From NCBI GenBank assembly GCA_004563405.1, contig SFTH01000014.1:1-64000 (forward strand): a stretch of DNA of 64,000 nt, written 5' to 3'. Position numbers and translations under genes: made by a program. Shown in pieces: positions 50,294 to 59,959 of this stretch. The stretch is from a bacterium (lineage in GTDB: Bacteria; Bacillota; Clostridia; Christensenellales; Aristaeellaceae). Below the pieces are notes generated by a model. The model searched no databases and had not been told where the DNA came from. It saw only the letters and a program-made list of their open reading frames with translations. Position 1 is the first letter of the stretch. Every line of letters starts with the position of its first letter.

Positions 50294-50410
50294 GTATGCG
50301 TCGCCCCGCGTCCGGCCCCGATTTTTCCACTTTTTTGCCTCCGGGTCTTCTCAAAAACGGTCAACGGCGTATAATGGTAATTGACCGCAGCGGTCTACGG
50401 AGGCAGCGCC

Positions 50411-51025
50411 ATGAATGACAAGTTCTTTTCCCTCCCCGAGGAGAAGCAGCAGAAGATCCTCAACGCGGGCTACCGGGTATTTTCCACCAACAGCTACAAG
50501 AAGAGCCCCGTCCGGGAGATCGCCGAGGCCGCAGGCATCAGCAAGTCCCTGCTCTTTCACTACTTCCGGAACAAGCGGGAGCTGTATCTGTTTCTGTGGG
50601 AAACCTGTGCGCGCATCACCCTCGACCAGCTGCATAAGTGCGGCTGCTACGAAACGGAGGACATGTTCGAGGGCATGCGCCGCGGCCTGATGGCCAAGGC
50701 GGAGATCATGCGCAACTACCCGGACCTGGGCGCCTTCGCGGTCAGGGCCTACTATGAGCGCGACCCCGAGGTCTGCGAGGCGCTTCAGCGCAGCATCGCC
50801 CACCACGCCTCCTTCCAGACCAATGCCCATCGGCTGCGGCTGGATCCGGCCCGCTTCGCGCCCGGACTGAACCTGCGGCTGATGTATCAGGACATGTACT
50901 GGGCCACGGAGGGCTATCTGTGGGAAAAGCAGCTCAGCGGGCGCATTGACGTGGACGAAATGGTGCGGGACTTCACCGAAATGATCGACTTCTGGCAGCA
51001 GATTTATCAAAAGAGGGAGGAATGA
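50411..51025 (+). CDS. TetR-family transcriptional regulator
   Basis: 204 residues. N-terminal helix-turn-helix (QKILNAGYRVFSTNSYKKSP, REIAEAAGISKSLLFHYFRN). The C-terminal ligand domain is variable. The ATG at 50411 has GGAGG seven bases upstream; a TATAAT at 50370 may be its -10 box, with a poor -35. One base separates it from the ABC ATPase gene, so it probably controls the exporter encoded downstream. Confidence 0.92.
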   Translation: MNDKFFSLPEEKQQKILNAGYRVFSTNSYKKSPVREIAEAAGISKSLLFHYFRNKRELYLFLWETCARITLDQLHKCGCYETEDMFEGMRRGLMAKAEIMRNYPDLGAFAVRAYYERDPEVCEALQRSIAHHASFQTNAHRLRLDPARFAPGLNLRLMYQDMYWATEGYLWEKQLSGRIDVDEMVRDFTEMIDFWQQIYQKREE

Positions 51026-51026
51026 C

Positions 51027-51908
51027 ATGCACGCCATTCAAACCAGCCATCTGACCAAGCACTACGGCAAGGCCCGGGGCATACTGGACCTGAACCTCGC
51101 CGTGGAGCAGGGCGAATTCTTCGGCTTCATCGGCCCCAACGGGGCGGGCAAGAGCACAACCATCCGCGCGCTCCTGGGCCTGATTCAACCCAGCGGCGGC
51201 AGCGCGACGATTCTGGGCATGGACGCAGTGCGGGAGCGCACGCAGATCCTCCGGCGGGTGGGATACCTGCCCTCCGAATCCGCCTTCTATTCGGGCATGC
51301 GCGTGCGGGACGTGCTGAAGCTCTCCGCGGGCCTGCGCGGCATGGACTGCGCGGCGGCGGCCGGCGAGCTTTGCGCCCGGCTCCAGCTGGATCCCGCCCG
51401 CAAGGTGGACGAGCTCTCCTTTGGCAACCACAAGAAGGTGGGCATCGTCAGCGCCCTCCAGCACATGCCGGAGCTGCTGATTCTGGACGAACCCACCAGC
51501 GGCCTGGATCCGCTGATTCAGCGCGCGTTCTTCTCCATACTGGAGGAGCGCAACCGCGCGGGGGCGACCGTCTTCTTTTCCTCCCATGTGCTCTCGGAGA
51601 TCCAGCGCCACTGCCACCGTGCGGCGATCATCCGCGAGGGAAAGCTGATCGCCTGCGACCGCGTGGAGGCCCTCTCTCGCGCCCAGGCGCGGCGCGTGAC
51701 CGTGCATGGCTGCGCCCCGGTGGAGCGCCTGACGGGCGTGCGCGACCTCCAGACCTTCGACGATGGCGCGAGCTTCCTCTACACCGGGGACTTCGACGCG
51801 CTGATTCGCGCCCTGGCGGAAGGCCATGTGCGCGACCTCGCCGTCGCGGAACCGGATCTGGAGGAAATCTTTCTTCATTATTATGCGGAAGGGGGCGAAG
51901 AGGCATGA
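51027..51908 (+). CDS. ABC-2-type exporter ATP-binding protein
   Basis: 293 residues. Walker A GPNGAGKSTTIRALLG, the signature ELSFGNHKKVGIVSALQHMP, and Walker B LLILDEPTSGLDPL. The C-terminal part after residue 220 is the extension common in antibiotic or lipid exporter ATPases. It overlaps the permease start by four bases. Confidence 0.93.
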   Translation: MHAIQTSHLTKHYGKARGILDLNLAVEQGEFFGFIGPNGAGKSTTIRALLGLIQPSGGSATILGMDAVRERTQILRRVGYLPSESAFYSGMRVRDVLKLSAGLRGMDCAAAAGELCARLQLDPARKVDELSFGNHKKVGIVSALQHMPELLILDEPTSGLDPLIQRAFFSILEERNRAGATVFFSSHVLSEIQRHCHRAAIIREGKLIACDRVEALSRAQARRVTVHGCAPVERLTGVRDLQTFDDGASFLYTGDFDALIRALAEGHVRDLAVAEPDLEEIFLHYYAEGGEEA

Positions 51909-52690
51909 TCTTCATCCGCCACGAGCTGCGCCAGGGCAGAAACGCCCTGATCCTCTGGACGGCCTCCATCGGCTTTCTGATCGCCGTCTGCATTCTGCTC
52001 TTTCCCGAAATGAAGGCTCAGATGGAGGGCGTGAGCGCCCTGTTCGCCTCCATGGGCGCCTTCTCCCGGGCCTTCGGCATGGACAAAATCAGCTTCGGCG
52101 CGCTCACCGGCTTCTACGCCGTGGAGTGCGGAAACATACTCAGCCTGGGCGGCGCGTTCTTCGCGTCCCTCACCGCCGCGTCCGCCCTGGCCCGGGAGGA
52201 GCGGGACCGCACGGCGGAGTTTCTGCTCACCCATCCCGTCCGCCGCGCCCGCGTCGTGCTCTGGAAGCTGGCGTCGGTGGCAATTGAACTGCTGATTCTG
52301 AACCTCGCCGTGTTCGCCCTGTCCATCGCGGCGGTGGCCGCCATGGGCGAAGCCGTTCCCTGGCTGGAGCTCGGCCTGCTGCACCTGGCCTGCCTGCTGA
52401 TGCAGCTGGAGCTGGCGGGCATCTGCTTCGGCCTCTCCGCCTACCTCCGCCGGGGAAGCGCCGGCGCGGCCATGGGAGTCGCCTGCCTGCTGTACTTTCT
52501 CAACATTGCAGCCAATCTCTCGCCCCGGGTGGAGTTTCTGAAGTATCTGACCCCCTTCGGCTACGCGGACGGCGCACAGGTCGTCTCCGCCTGCCGCCTG
52601 GACGGCGGCATGGTGCTCGCGGGCATGGCGCTGGGCGCGCTGGGCGTCGCCGCCGCCTTCCTGCACTACTGCCGCAAGGACATCCACTGA
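51905..52690 (+). CDS. ABC-2-type exporter permease
   Basis: 261 residues with about six membrane segments (ALILWTASIGFLIAVCILLF at the start; IELLILNLAVFALSIAAVAA). VECGNILSLGGAFFASLTAA and EERDRTAEFLLTHPVRRARV match the ABC2_membrane_3 pattern. Forms the membrane part of the exporter with the ATPase; substrate unknown. Confidence 0.85.
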   Translation: MIFIRHELRQGRNALILWTASIGFLIAVCILLFPEMKAQMEGVSALFASMGAFSRAFGMDKISFGALTGFYAVECGNILSLGGAFFASLTAASALAREERDRTAEFLLTHPVRRARVVLWKLASVAIELLILNLAVFALSIAAVAAMGEAVPWLELGLLHLACLLMQLELAGICFGLSAYLRRGSAGAAMGVACLLYFLNIAANLSPRVEFLKYLTPFGYADGAQVVSACRLDGGMVLAGMALGALGVAAAFLHYCRKDIH

Positions 52691-52713
52691 CGTCCGCTCC
52701 CTCCAGGATATAA

Positions 52714-52749
52714 AGCGCCGCCGGCAAAACCCGCCTGCGGCGCTCTTTT
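52714..52749 (+). terminator. Terminator of the tetR-exporter operon
   Basis: AGCGCCGC (52714-52721) pairs with GCGGCGCT (52737-52744), followed by CTTTTG. Confidence 0.7.
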
Positions 52750-52840
52750 GCGCCTACCTCACGCAATTGCATCTCTTTTTTACATTTCTATATAAAAATC
52801 CATCTCTCTCAACACAATTCTAAAAAACGCTTTGCCCGGA

Positions 52841-52869
52841 TTGACGGATTGTTACGCCGGTGGTATAAT
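52841..52869 (+). promoter_or_regulatory. Promoter of the second sugar ABC importer
   Basis: TTGACG (52841-52846), 17-base spacer, TATAAT (52864-52869); five of six and six of six matches to consensus. Confidence 0.8.
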
Positions 52870-52924
52870 CAGAACTATCAAAATATCGTTGGTGTGAAGC
52901 ACCGCGAACAGAGGGGCGGGTCAT

Positions 52925-54460
<1,536 letters not shown>

Positions 54461-54481
54461 TTGAAAGGAGCGGCATTTCAG

Positions 54482-55507
54482 ATGGAAACCAAGAAGCAGA
54501 ATCCCATTAAGAAATTTCTTTCCGCCCGCGGCGTCGGTCAGGTGGTCACCGTATTCTTCGGACTGATCGTCCTGTGCGCCATCTTCAACTTCATCAATCC
54601 CAACTTCCTGGGCAAGCGCAACATGGCCAACCTGCTGCGCCAGATCGCGCCTTACATCATCATCGGCATCGGCCAGGGCTATGTGCTCATCACCGCCAAC
54701 ATCGACCTGTCCATCGGCTCCGTGGTGGGCATGAGCTGCATGATGAGCGCCACGCTCATGTGCAACGGCATGCATCCCCTGCTGGCGCTGCTGCTGACCA
54801 TGATCGCCTGCATCGCCACCGGCACCGCCAACGGCGTGCTGGTCGCAAAGTGCAAGCTGCCCCCCTTCGTGGCGACCCTGGGCACCCAGACCATCTGCCG
54901 CGGCATCGCCCAGATGGTCAACGGCAACATGAACACCGACTCCATCGTGGGCGCGGGCTACAAGTACCGCGACTTCGCGGAGGGTCTGCGCAACTTCTTC
55001 TACTACAACAAGACCCTGGGCATCTACAACACCTTCTGGATCGCGCTGGTGATCTGGCTGATCTTCAACTTCGTGCTGGCCTACACCCGCACGGGCCGCC
55101 ACCTCTACGCCATCGGCTCCAACCCCGAGGCCTCCAAGCTCTCCGGCGTGAACGTGGCCAAGACCATCCTCAAGGCCTACCTGGTGTCCTCCTTCTGCGC
55201 GGGCGTCACCGGCCTGATCGTCTGCGCCCAGTCCGGCACCGGCACCATGAACGCCGGTCAGTCCTATGAGACCTTCGCGGTCGCGGCCAGCGTCATCGGC
55301 GGCATCTCCACCATGGGCGGCACGGGCATCCTGTCCGGCGTTCTGGCGGGCGCCAGCGTGTGGGCCGTCATGGACAACGGCCTTCAGATGATCGGCACCT
55401 CCGTCGGTCTGAAGAACGTGGTCGTCGGCCTGATCGTCATCTGCTCCGTGCTCATCGACGTGGTGCGCCGCACCGGCAAGCTGTCCTTCAAGCACAGGAA
55501 GGCCTGA
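54482..55507 (+). CDS. Sugar ABC transporter permease (RbsC type)
   Basis: 341 residues with about nine membrane segments. YVLITANIDLSIGSVVGMSC, YAIGSNPEASKLSGVNVAKT and AASVIGGISTMGGTG are family loops. AAAGGAG is eleven bases before the ATG at 54482. Followed after a short hairpin (AAAGCG/CGCTTT, 55521-55543) by the binding-protein gene. Confidence 0.94.
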   Translation: METKKQNPIKKFLSARGVGQVVTVFFGLIVLCAIFNFINPNFLGKRNMANLLRQIAPYIIIGIGQGYVLITANIDLSIGSVVGMSCMMSATLMCNGMHPLLALLLTMIACIATGTANGVLVAKCKLPPFVATLGTQTICRGIAQMVNGNMNTDSIVGAGYKYRDFAEGLRNFFYYNKTLGIYNTFWIALVIWLIFNFVLAYTRTGRHLYAIGSNPEASKLSGVNVAKTILKAYLVSSFCAGVTGLIVCAQSGTGTMNAGQSYETFAVAASVIGGISTMGGTGILSGVLAGASVWAVMDNGLQMIGTSVGLKNVVVGLIVICSVLIDVVRRTGKLSFKHRKA

Positions 55508-55568
55508 TTTTTCCGAATTAAAGCGCTCCGACGGAACGCTTTAAGAAAATAAAAGGAGGAACAGATTT

Positions 55569-56510
55569 ATGAAGAAACTGTTCGCACTGGTCGTCGCGCT
55601 CGTTCTGGTTCTGAGCGCAACCGCAGCTCTTGCTGAGGACTACACCATCTACCTGATCACCATGGACCTCGAGGACATGCACTGGGTCTCCGTTGACGAA
55701 GGCGCCCAGGCCGCCGTCGCCGAAGCCAAGGAAGCCGGCGTGGACATCCGCTATGTATGGTCCGGCCCCACCACCGGCAAGAATGACGCCGCTCAGATCG
55801 AGTGCATCAACAACGCCTACGCCGACAACGCCGACGTGATCCTGCTGGCCTCCAACGGCCCGGACACCGAGGTCGCCACCATCGAAGAGTACAACAACGA
55901 CGGCGTGAAGTTCATCTATGTCGACTCCCCCGCCAACTCTGACGTGGCCCTGCAGACCCTGGCCACCGACAACACCGCCGCCGGCACCCTGGCTGGCCAG
56001 ACCCTGCTGGACGCCCTGACCGCCGCTGGCGTGACCGAGGGCAAGATCGGCATCGTCAACGTCAATGCCGCCACCGTGTCCACCCAGTATCGTGAGACCG
56101 GCTTCCGCGCCGCCTTCGAAGGCACCGCGTTCGAAATCGTCGAGACCCAGTACAGCGAAGGCGATGCTGCGAAGTCTCAGGAGATCGCGACCAACTACAT
56201 CACCGACGGCGTTGTCGCCCTGTTCGGTGCGAACGAAGGCTGCACCGTCGGCGTTGGCAATGCCATTGCTGCCGAGGGTGACGACTGCGCGGTGCTCGGC
56301 GTTGGCTTCGACAAGTCCGACGCCATCCTGAACCTGGTTGCCTCCGGCGACCTGGTTGCCACCACCGCCCAGAACCCCTACAACATGGGCTACTACGGCA
56401 TCAAGACCGCAGTTGAGTTCCTGACCAACGGCACCACCGAGTTCGAAGACATGGACACTGGCGTCACCATGCTGACCGCCGAGTACATCGCCGAGAACAA
56501 CCTGCTGTAA
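55569..56510 (+). CDS. Sugar ABC transporter substrate-binding protein
   Basis: 313 residues. Signal peptide MKKLFALVVALVLVLSATAA cut near ALA-ED; Peripla_BP_4 fold (HWVSVDEGAQAAVAEAKEAG, GVDIRYVWSGPTTGKNDAAQ, AGTLAGQTLLDALTAAG). AAAAGGAGG precedes the ATG. Codons are strongly biased (GTC, CTG, GCC, ACC), consistent with high expression. No sugar-processing enzyme is adjacent, so substrate unknown. Confidence 0.93.
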   Translation: MKKLFALVVALVLVLSATAALAEDYTIYLITMDLEDMHWVSVDEGAQAAVAEAKEAGVDIRYVWSGPTTGKNDAAQIECINNAYADNADVILLASNGPDTEVATIEEYNNDGVKFIYVDSPANSDVALQTLATDNTAAGTLAGQTLLDALTAAGVTEGKIGIVNVNAATVSTQYRETGFRAAFEGTAFEIVETQYSEGDAAKSQEIATNYITDGVVALFGANEGCTVGVGNAIAAEGDDCAVLGVGFDKSDAILNLVASGDLVATTAQNPYNMGYYGIKTAVEFLTNGTTEFEDMDTGVTMLTAEYIAENNLL

Positions 56511-56532
56511 TTCCGGCAAGCTACGCAACCCC

Positions 56533-56554
56533 GCCCCGCTCTTCGGAGCGGGGC
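56533..56554 (+). terminator. Terminator of the second importer operon
   Basis: GCCCCGCTC-TTCG-GAGCGGGGC, followed by TTCGTTTG. Confidence 0.75.
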
Positions 56555-56592
56555 TTCGTTTGTCAAAAATGCTTATTGGCAGGCTGGCGGAC

Positions 56593-56784
56593 GGGGGAGT
56601 CTCTCCCCCGCCACTGCCATCCCCTCCAGTCTCCGCTGAAATCCTGAAAGATCTCAGCGGAGACTGCAAGGTACCGATTTTTCCTCTGGAAAATAAAATT
56701 TTCCGCCATAAAAACCGCCCGCCCCCGGCGTACACGCCGCCGGGGGCGATTGAAGCGCGAAAGGGCTTCTGCCCTTTCGCGCTT
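56593..56784. repeat. Cluster of five hairpins between convergent genes
   Basis: Stems: GGGGGAG/CTCCCCC (56593-56609), perfect 11-bp GTCTCCGCTGA/TCAGCGGAGAC (56629-56664), GGAAAAT/ATTTTCC (56688-56704), GCCCCCGG/CCGGGGGC (56721-56747), and perfect 14-bp AAGCGCGAAAGGGC/GCCCTTTCGCGCTT (56753-56784). No open frame is convincing. Together with flanking terminators it fills the gap 56511-56848. Confidence 0.6.
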
Positions 56785-56806
56785 TCCCAGGTTTTTTTGA
56801 CAAACT

Positions 56807-56835
56807 GAAGCACCGCCCCTTCGGAGCGGCGCTTC
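56807..56835 (-). terminator. Terminator of the rpmH-jag cluster
   Basis: GAAGCACCGCCCC-TTCG-GAGCGGCGCTTC, two mismatches. On the minus strand it is followed by AGTTTGTC and then a T-rich stretch, right behind the jag stop. Confidence 0.55.
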
Positions 56836-56848
56836 GATGCGTCAGGAT

Positions 56849-57796
56849 TTACTTCAGGGTGATGATCACGCGGCGGTAGGGCTCCTCGCCCTCCGAATGA
56901 GTGGTCACCTCGGGATCGTTCTGCAGCGCAGAGTGCAGGATGCGGCGCTCGTTGGGGTTCATGGGCTCCAGCGCGACACGGCGTCCGCTCTTCTTCGCGC
57001 GGTTGGCCATGCGCACGGCCAGCTTGCGCAGCGCTTCCTCGCGCTTGGCGCGATAGTTCTCCGTGTCCAGGGAGACGCGCAGATACTCCTCGCGGCCGCG
57101 GTTGACGTTCAGGCTGGTCAGATACTGCAACGCGTCCAGAGTCTCGCCGCGACGGCCGATGAGGATGCTCATGTTCTCGCCGGAGAGCAGCATGCGCAGC
57201 TGCTCCGGGCGCTCGCACACCGCGATCTCCGCAGGCACGCCCATCTTGTCGGTCAGGCCCTGCAAAAAGCTGCGGGCGCTCTTCGCGGTATCGCTCAGCT
57301 CCTCGTCCGCCATGGCCACAAAGGGCTCGGCGGGCTCCGCCGGAGCGGCGACGGTCACGGGCTCGGGGCGCTCCTCCCGGGGCTGCTCCTTGCGCTCCTT
57401 GCGGGCGCGGGGCTTGCGCTCGCGCTTCTCCCTGGGCTGCTCCGCCGGGGCGCTCTCCTGGGCCGCCTCAGCCTCCGGCTCCGCCGCGCTCTGCGCCTCC
57501 GCAGCCGGAGCGCTCTCCGCCTTGGGCGCACGCTCGCGCTTCTTTTCGCCGCGCTTGCGGCCGCCCTGTCCGGGCTGATCCAGGGTGAACACCGGCATCT
57601 CAATGTCGAAGGAATGGTCCTCACCCTTGACGGTCAGGCGCACCTTCGCGGGCTTGCCGAACATGCCGAACAGTCCGGGGCTGCCCATGTCAATCACGCT
57701 GGTTTCGACTTCATCAAGCGTGCATCCGAGCTCCGTCAGGCCGTTCTGAATGGCGTCCTTGACGGTCTTGCCGCTTGCTTCAATAGATCTGTTCAA
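56849..57796 (-). CDS. jag: Jag/KhpB RNA-binding protein
   Basis: 315 residues. Jag_N domain (NRSIEASGKTVKDAIQNGLT, SPGLFGMFGKPAKVRL), a long Glu/Arg/Ala/Pro-rich linker (about 75-165), a KH domain with LLSGENMSILIGRRGETLDA, and a C-terminal R3H domain (ALEPMNPNERRILHSALQND). The TTG at 57796 has AAGGAGG nine bases upstream. Jag with KhpA regulates division and envelope mRNAs. Follows yidC as usual. The linker is longer than in Bacillus. Confidence 0.93.
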   Translation of the reverse strand: MNRSIEASGKTVKDAIQNGLTELGCTLDEVETSVIDMGSPGLFGMFGKPAKVRLTVKGEDHSFDIEMPVFTLDQPGQGGRKRGEKKRERAPKAESAPAAEAQSAAEPEAEAAQESAPAEQPREKRERKPRARKERKEQPREERPEPVTVAAPAEPAEPFVAMADEELSDTAKSARSFLQGLTDKMGVPAEIAVCERPEQLRMLLSGENMSILIGRRGETLDALQYLTSLNVNRGREEYLRVSLDTENYRAKREEALRKLAVRMANRAKKSGRRVALEPMNPNERRILHSALQNDPEVTTHSEGEEPYRRVIITLK

Positions 57797-57828
57797 GGCG
57801 ATGAGCCTCCTTATTCTCAATTCATCCG

Positions 57829-58821
57829 TTATTTGATTTCCGCGTTTTCCTCTTCGAGGGCCGCCTGGCGGTCCTTGCGGTCAAAGTACCAGTTGACGGC
57901 GACCTGCTGCACGATCTGAATCACGTTCGCAGCCATCCAGTAGATGGCGAACGCCGCGTTGTAGCCCGCGCAGATCCACAGGGAGAACAGCGGGAAGAAC
58001 CACTTCATGAAGCCGCTGTTCATGGCGTTGGCGGCCGCCTGCTGCTCCTGGCTGGCGTTTTCGTCCTGCTTGGGCTGGCTTCCGCCGGTGAACTTCGTCA
58101 TGAAGAACTGGCTCAGCGCGGCCAGAACCGGCAGGATGAACAGACCGTTGGCGTACTGGAAGAGATTGGCAAAGGAAGTGGGCAACGTGAGCACGGGACG
58201 GAAGAACACCAGATTCAGCTGCATGGAGGTGAAGGCGTTCGCGCCGTACTGGGCCGCGATGGCCGCGTACTCCTCAGTGGCCAGGAAGGCCTTGGCGGCT
58301 TCGATGTTCTCCGCCGTCAGGATACTGGAGCCGTTGACGGCCGTCACCATCTTGAGCGTGTCGCCCACCTTCGGCAGGATCGTAGACATGAACGAATCCG
58401 GCTGGAATACGTTCTTGATCCACAGCCAGCTCTGCAGCGCCGGCACCTCGCCGGTCTCCTTGATGGTCAGGATCATCTGAATGGTGTGCTCGTTGGCCAT
58501 GTTGCGCATGGCGGAGAACATGATCCACAGCACCGGCAGAGAGATGAGCATCGGCAGACAGCCGGCCATGGGACTCACATGCTCCTTGCGGTAGAGCTCG
58601 TTGAGTTTGAGATTCAGCTTGTCCTTGTCGTTTGCGTACTTCTTTTGCAGCGCCAGCACCTTCGGCTGCACCTTCTGCATGGCGCGCATGCTCTTTTTGC
58701 TCTTGATGTCCAGCGGCAGAAGCACCAGACGGATGAGCAACGTAAATATCACCACGGCCCAGCCGTAGTTACCGACCCAGCTGAAGATCCACTCCAGAAT
58801 GCTTTGAAAAAAACCGCTCAT
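57829..58821 (-). CDS. yidC: Membrane protein insertase YidC/Oxa1
   Basis: 330 residues; inserts proteins into the membrane with or without Sec. The core shows AVVIFTLLIRLVLLPLDIKS with the hydrophilic-groove Arg, then the cytoplasmic hairpin (MRAMQKVQPKVLALQKKYAN) and YRKEHVSPMAGCLPMLISLP. A large insert lies between the later segments (about 120-215). No lipobox: the protein starts directly with a membrane segment, unlike SpoIIIJ of Bacillus. Confidence 0.95.
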   Translation of the reverse strand: MSGFFQSILEWIFSWVGNYGWAVVIFTLLIRLVLLPLDIKSKKSMRAMQKVQPKVLALQKKYANDKDKLNLKLNELYRKEHVSPMAGCLPMLISLPVLWIMFSAMRNMANEHTIQMILTIKETGEVPALQSWLWIKNVFQPDSFMSTILPKVGDTLKMVTAVNGSSILTAENIEAAKAFLATEEYAAIAAQYGANAFTSMQLNLVFFRPVLTLPTSFANLFQYANGLFILPVLAALSQFFMTKFTGGSQPKQDENASQEQQAAANAMNSGFMKWFFPLFSLWICAGYNAAFAIYWMAANVIQIVQQVAVNWYFDRKDRQAALEEENAEIK

Positions 58822-58933
58822 TCAGTTCATATCCTCCACGGGAATAGGTGTGACCGCACAGGCCTGGCTATACAAAAGAATGCCCGACGCCCAGATCAGC
58901 GGAGCATTCTTCCTTTGCGCCGTGCGGCCTTGC

Positions 58934-59164
58934 TCAGGGAACGGGGTCGTACCCGCCCTTGTGAAACGGATTGCAGCGCAGGATCCGGCGCAGCGCCAGA
59001 TACCCGCCCTTCACCGCTCCATACTTCTCGATGGCCTCCATTGCATACTGCGAACATGTCGGGATGAACCGACAGCAGGGCCGATGCATTGGCGATATGC
59101 CTGCGCGGTAGAGCCGGATCAACCAGAGCAGAAAGCGCTTCGGAAGCGCAGCAATCCACCGCAT
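58934..59164 (-). CDS. yidD: Membrane protein insertion efficiency factor YidD
   Basis: 76 residues: LLWLIRLYRAGISPMHRPCC, RFIPTCSQYAMEAIEKYGAV and the end RILRCNPFHKGGYDPVP are the full YidD signature. The ATG directly abuts the rnpA stop, and AGAGGA lies in the end of rnpA. Confidence 0.95.
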   Translation of the reverse strand: MRWIAALPKRFLLWLIRLYRAGISPMHRPCCRFIPTCSQYAMEAIEKYGAVKGGYLALRRILRCNPFHKGGYDPVP

Positions 59165-59539
59165 TTACATATCCTCTTTCACGAGCTTCGCCCGCGCGAG
59201 CAGCGATCTGAGCTCGCGCGTGAGCTCCTCATGCGGAACCGTTTTCAGCGCCGGACGCGCGATGAAGATGTACTTTCCGCATTTCAGTTGCGTGCGCATG
59301 CGGCGCACGTCCTCACGCAGACACCGCCGTATGCGGTTGCGCGTGACGGCATTGCCCACCTTGGAGGAGACGGAGAAGCCGAAGCGCTGCTCCCGCCCCT
59401 TGAGATAGATCAACACCAGATTCCTTGAGGGGTATGACTTGCCCCTGCGATAGACATAGCGGTAATTCCTGTTATCGCCGAGCCTGAACCGGCGCGCAAA
59501 GCCCTCGCTCGTGCGCGCCTCCCGATTCCGCCCCTCCAT
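59165..59539 (-). CDS. rnpA: Ribonuclease P protein component
   Basis: 124 residues; assists the RNase P RNA in 5' tRNA maturation. FRLGDNRNYRYVYRRGKSYP, RFGFSVSSKVGNAVTRNRIR and RRCLREDVRRM are the family core with the RNR box. The ATG at 59539 has no good ribosome binding site and begins 14 bases after the rpmH stop, so translation is probably coupled to rpmH. The open frame extends upstream over rpmH in another frame, but that extension is a shadow. Confidence 0.94.
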   Translation of the reverse strand: MEGRNREARTSEGFARRFRLGDNRNYRYVYRRGKSYPSRNLVLIYLKGREQRFGFSVSSKVGNAVTRNRIRRCLREDVRRMRTQLKCGKYIFIARPALKTVPHEELTRELRSLLARAKLVKEDM

Positions 59540-59553
59540 TGCCGGATTCGGAA

Positions 59554-59688
59554 TCAGACGGTCAGAACCTTGCGGCCACGGGCGCGACGGGCCTTGAGAA
59601 CGTTGCGACCGGCCTTGGTCTTCATGCGGGCGCGGAAACCGTGCACCTTGGAACGCTGACGCTTCTTGGGCTGATAAGTACGGAACAT
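59554..59688 (-). CDS. rpmH: 50S ribosomal protein L34
   Basis: 44 residues on the minus strand: MFRTYQPKKRQRSKVHGF at the start, then RARMKTKAGRNVLKARRARG and an end KVLTV. Complete and of standard length. GGAGTTG precedes the ATG. Confidence 0.97.
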   Translation of the reverse strand: MFRTYQPKKRQRSKVHGFRARMKTKAGRNVLKARRARGRKVLTV

Positions 59689-59767
59689 GAAAAACAACTC
59701 CTTCGATTCGTAATACTATGCGGCATTCCTCTGTTTGAGCAAAACTACCCAAACATACAGCCTTATT

Positions 59768-59796
59768 ATTATACTTTTTCCTGGGGAACATGTCAA
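59768..59796 (-). promoter_or_regulatory. Consensus promoter of rpmH-rnpA-yidD-yidC-jag
   Basis: Minus-strand TTGACA (59791-59796), 17-base spacer, TATAAT (59768-59773). Confidence 0.85.
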
Positions 59797-59865
59797 GTCA
59801 AACCGTGTGAATTCGCTTCCCGCTTTTCCAATTTTTCACAACAAGGCCGCATTTCCCTCCGGCGC

Positions 59866-59894
59866 TTTACATTTATCCCGGGATGCCGTACAAT
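59866..59894 (+). promoter_or_regulatory. Promoter of the membrane glycan-enzyme genes
   Basis: TTTACA (59866-59871), 17-base spacer, TACAAT (59889-59894). No DnaA-box TTATNCACA was seen in 59689-59959. Confidence 0.65.
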
Positions 59895-59959
59895 ATAGGG
59901 GATCTTCCGGCAGTCCCGCACGCAGCGCAATCACACTCAGCAGACAAGGAGGCCGCGCC

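Noticed and set aside
59689..59959. Replication origin next to rpmH
   Set aside because: No TTATNCACA boxes or AT-rich unwinding repeats, and no dnaA gene in the window.
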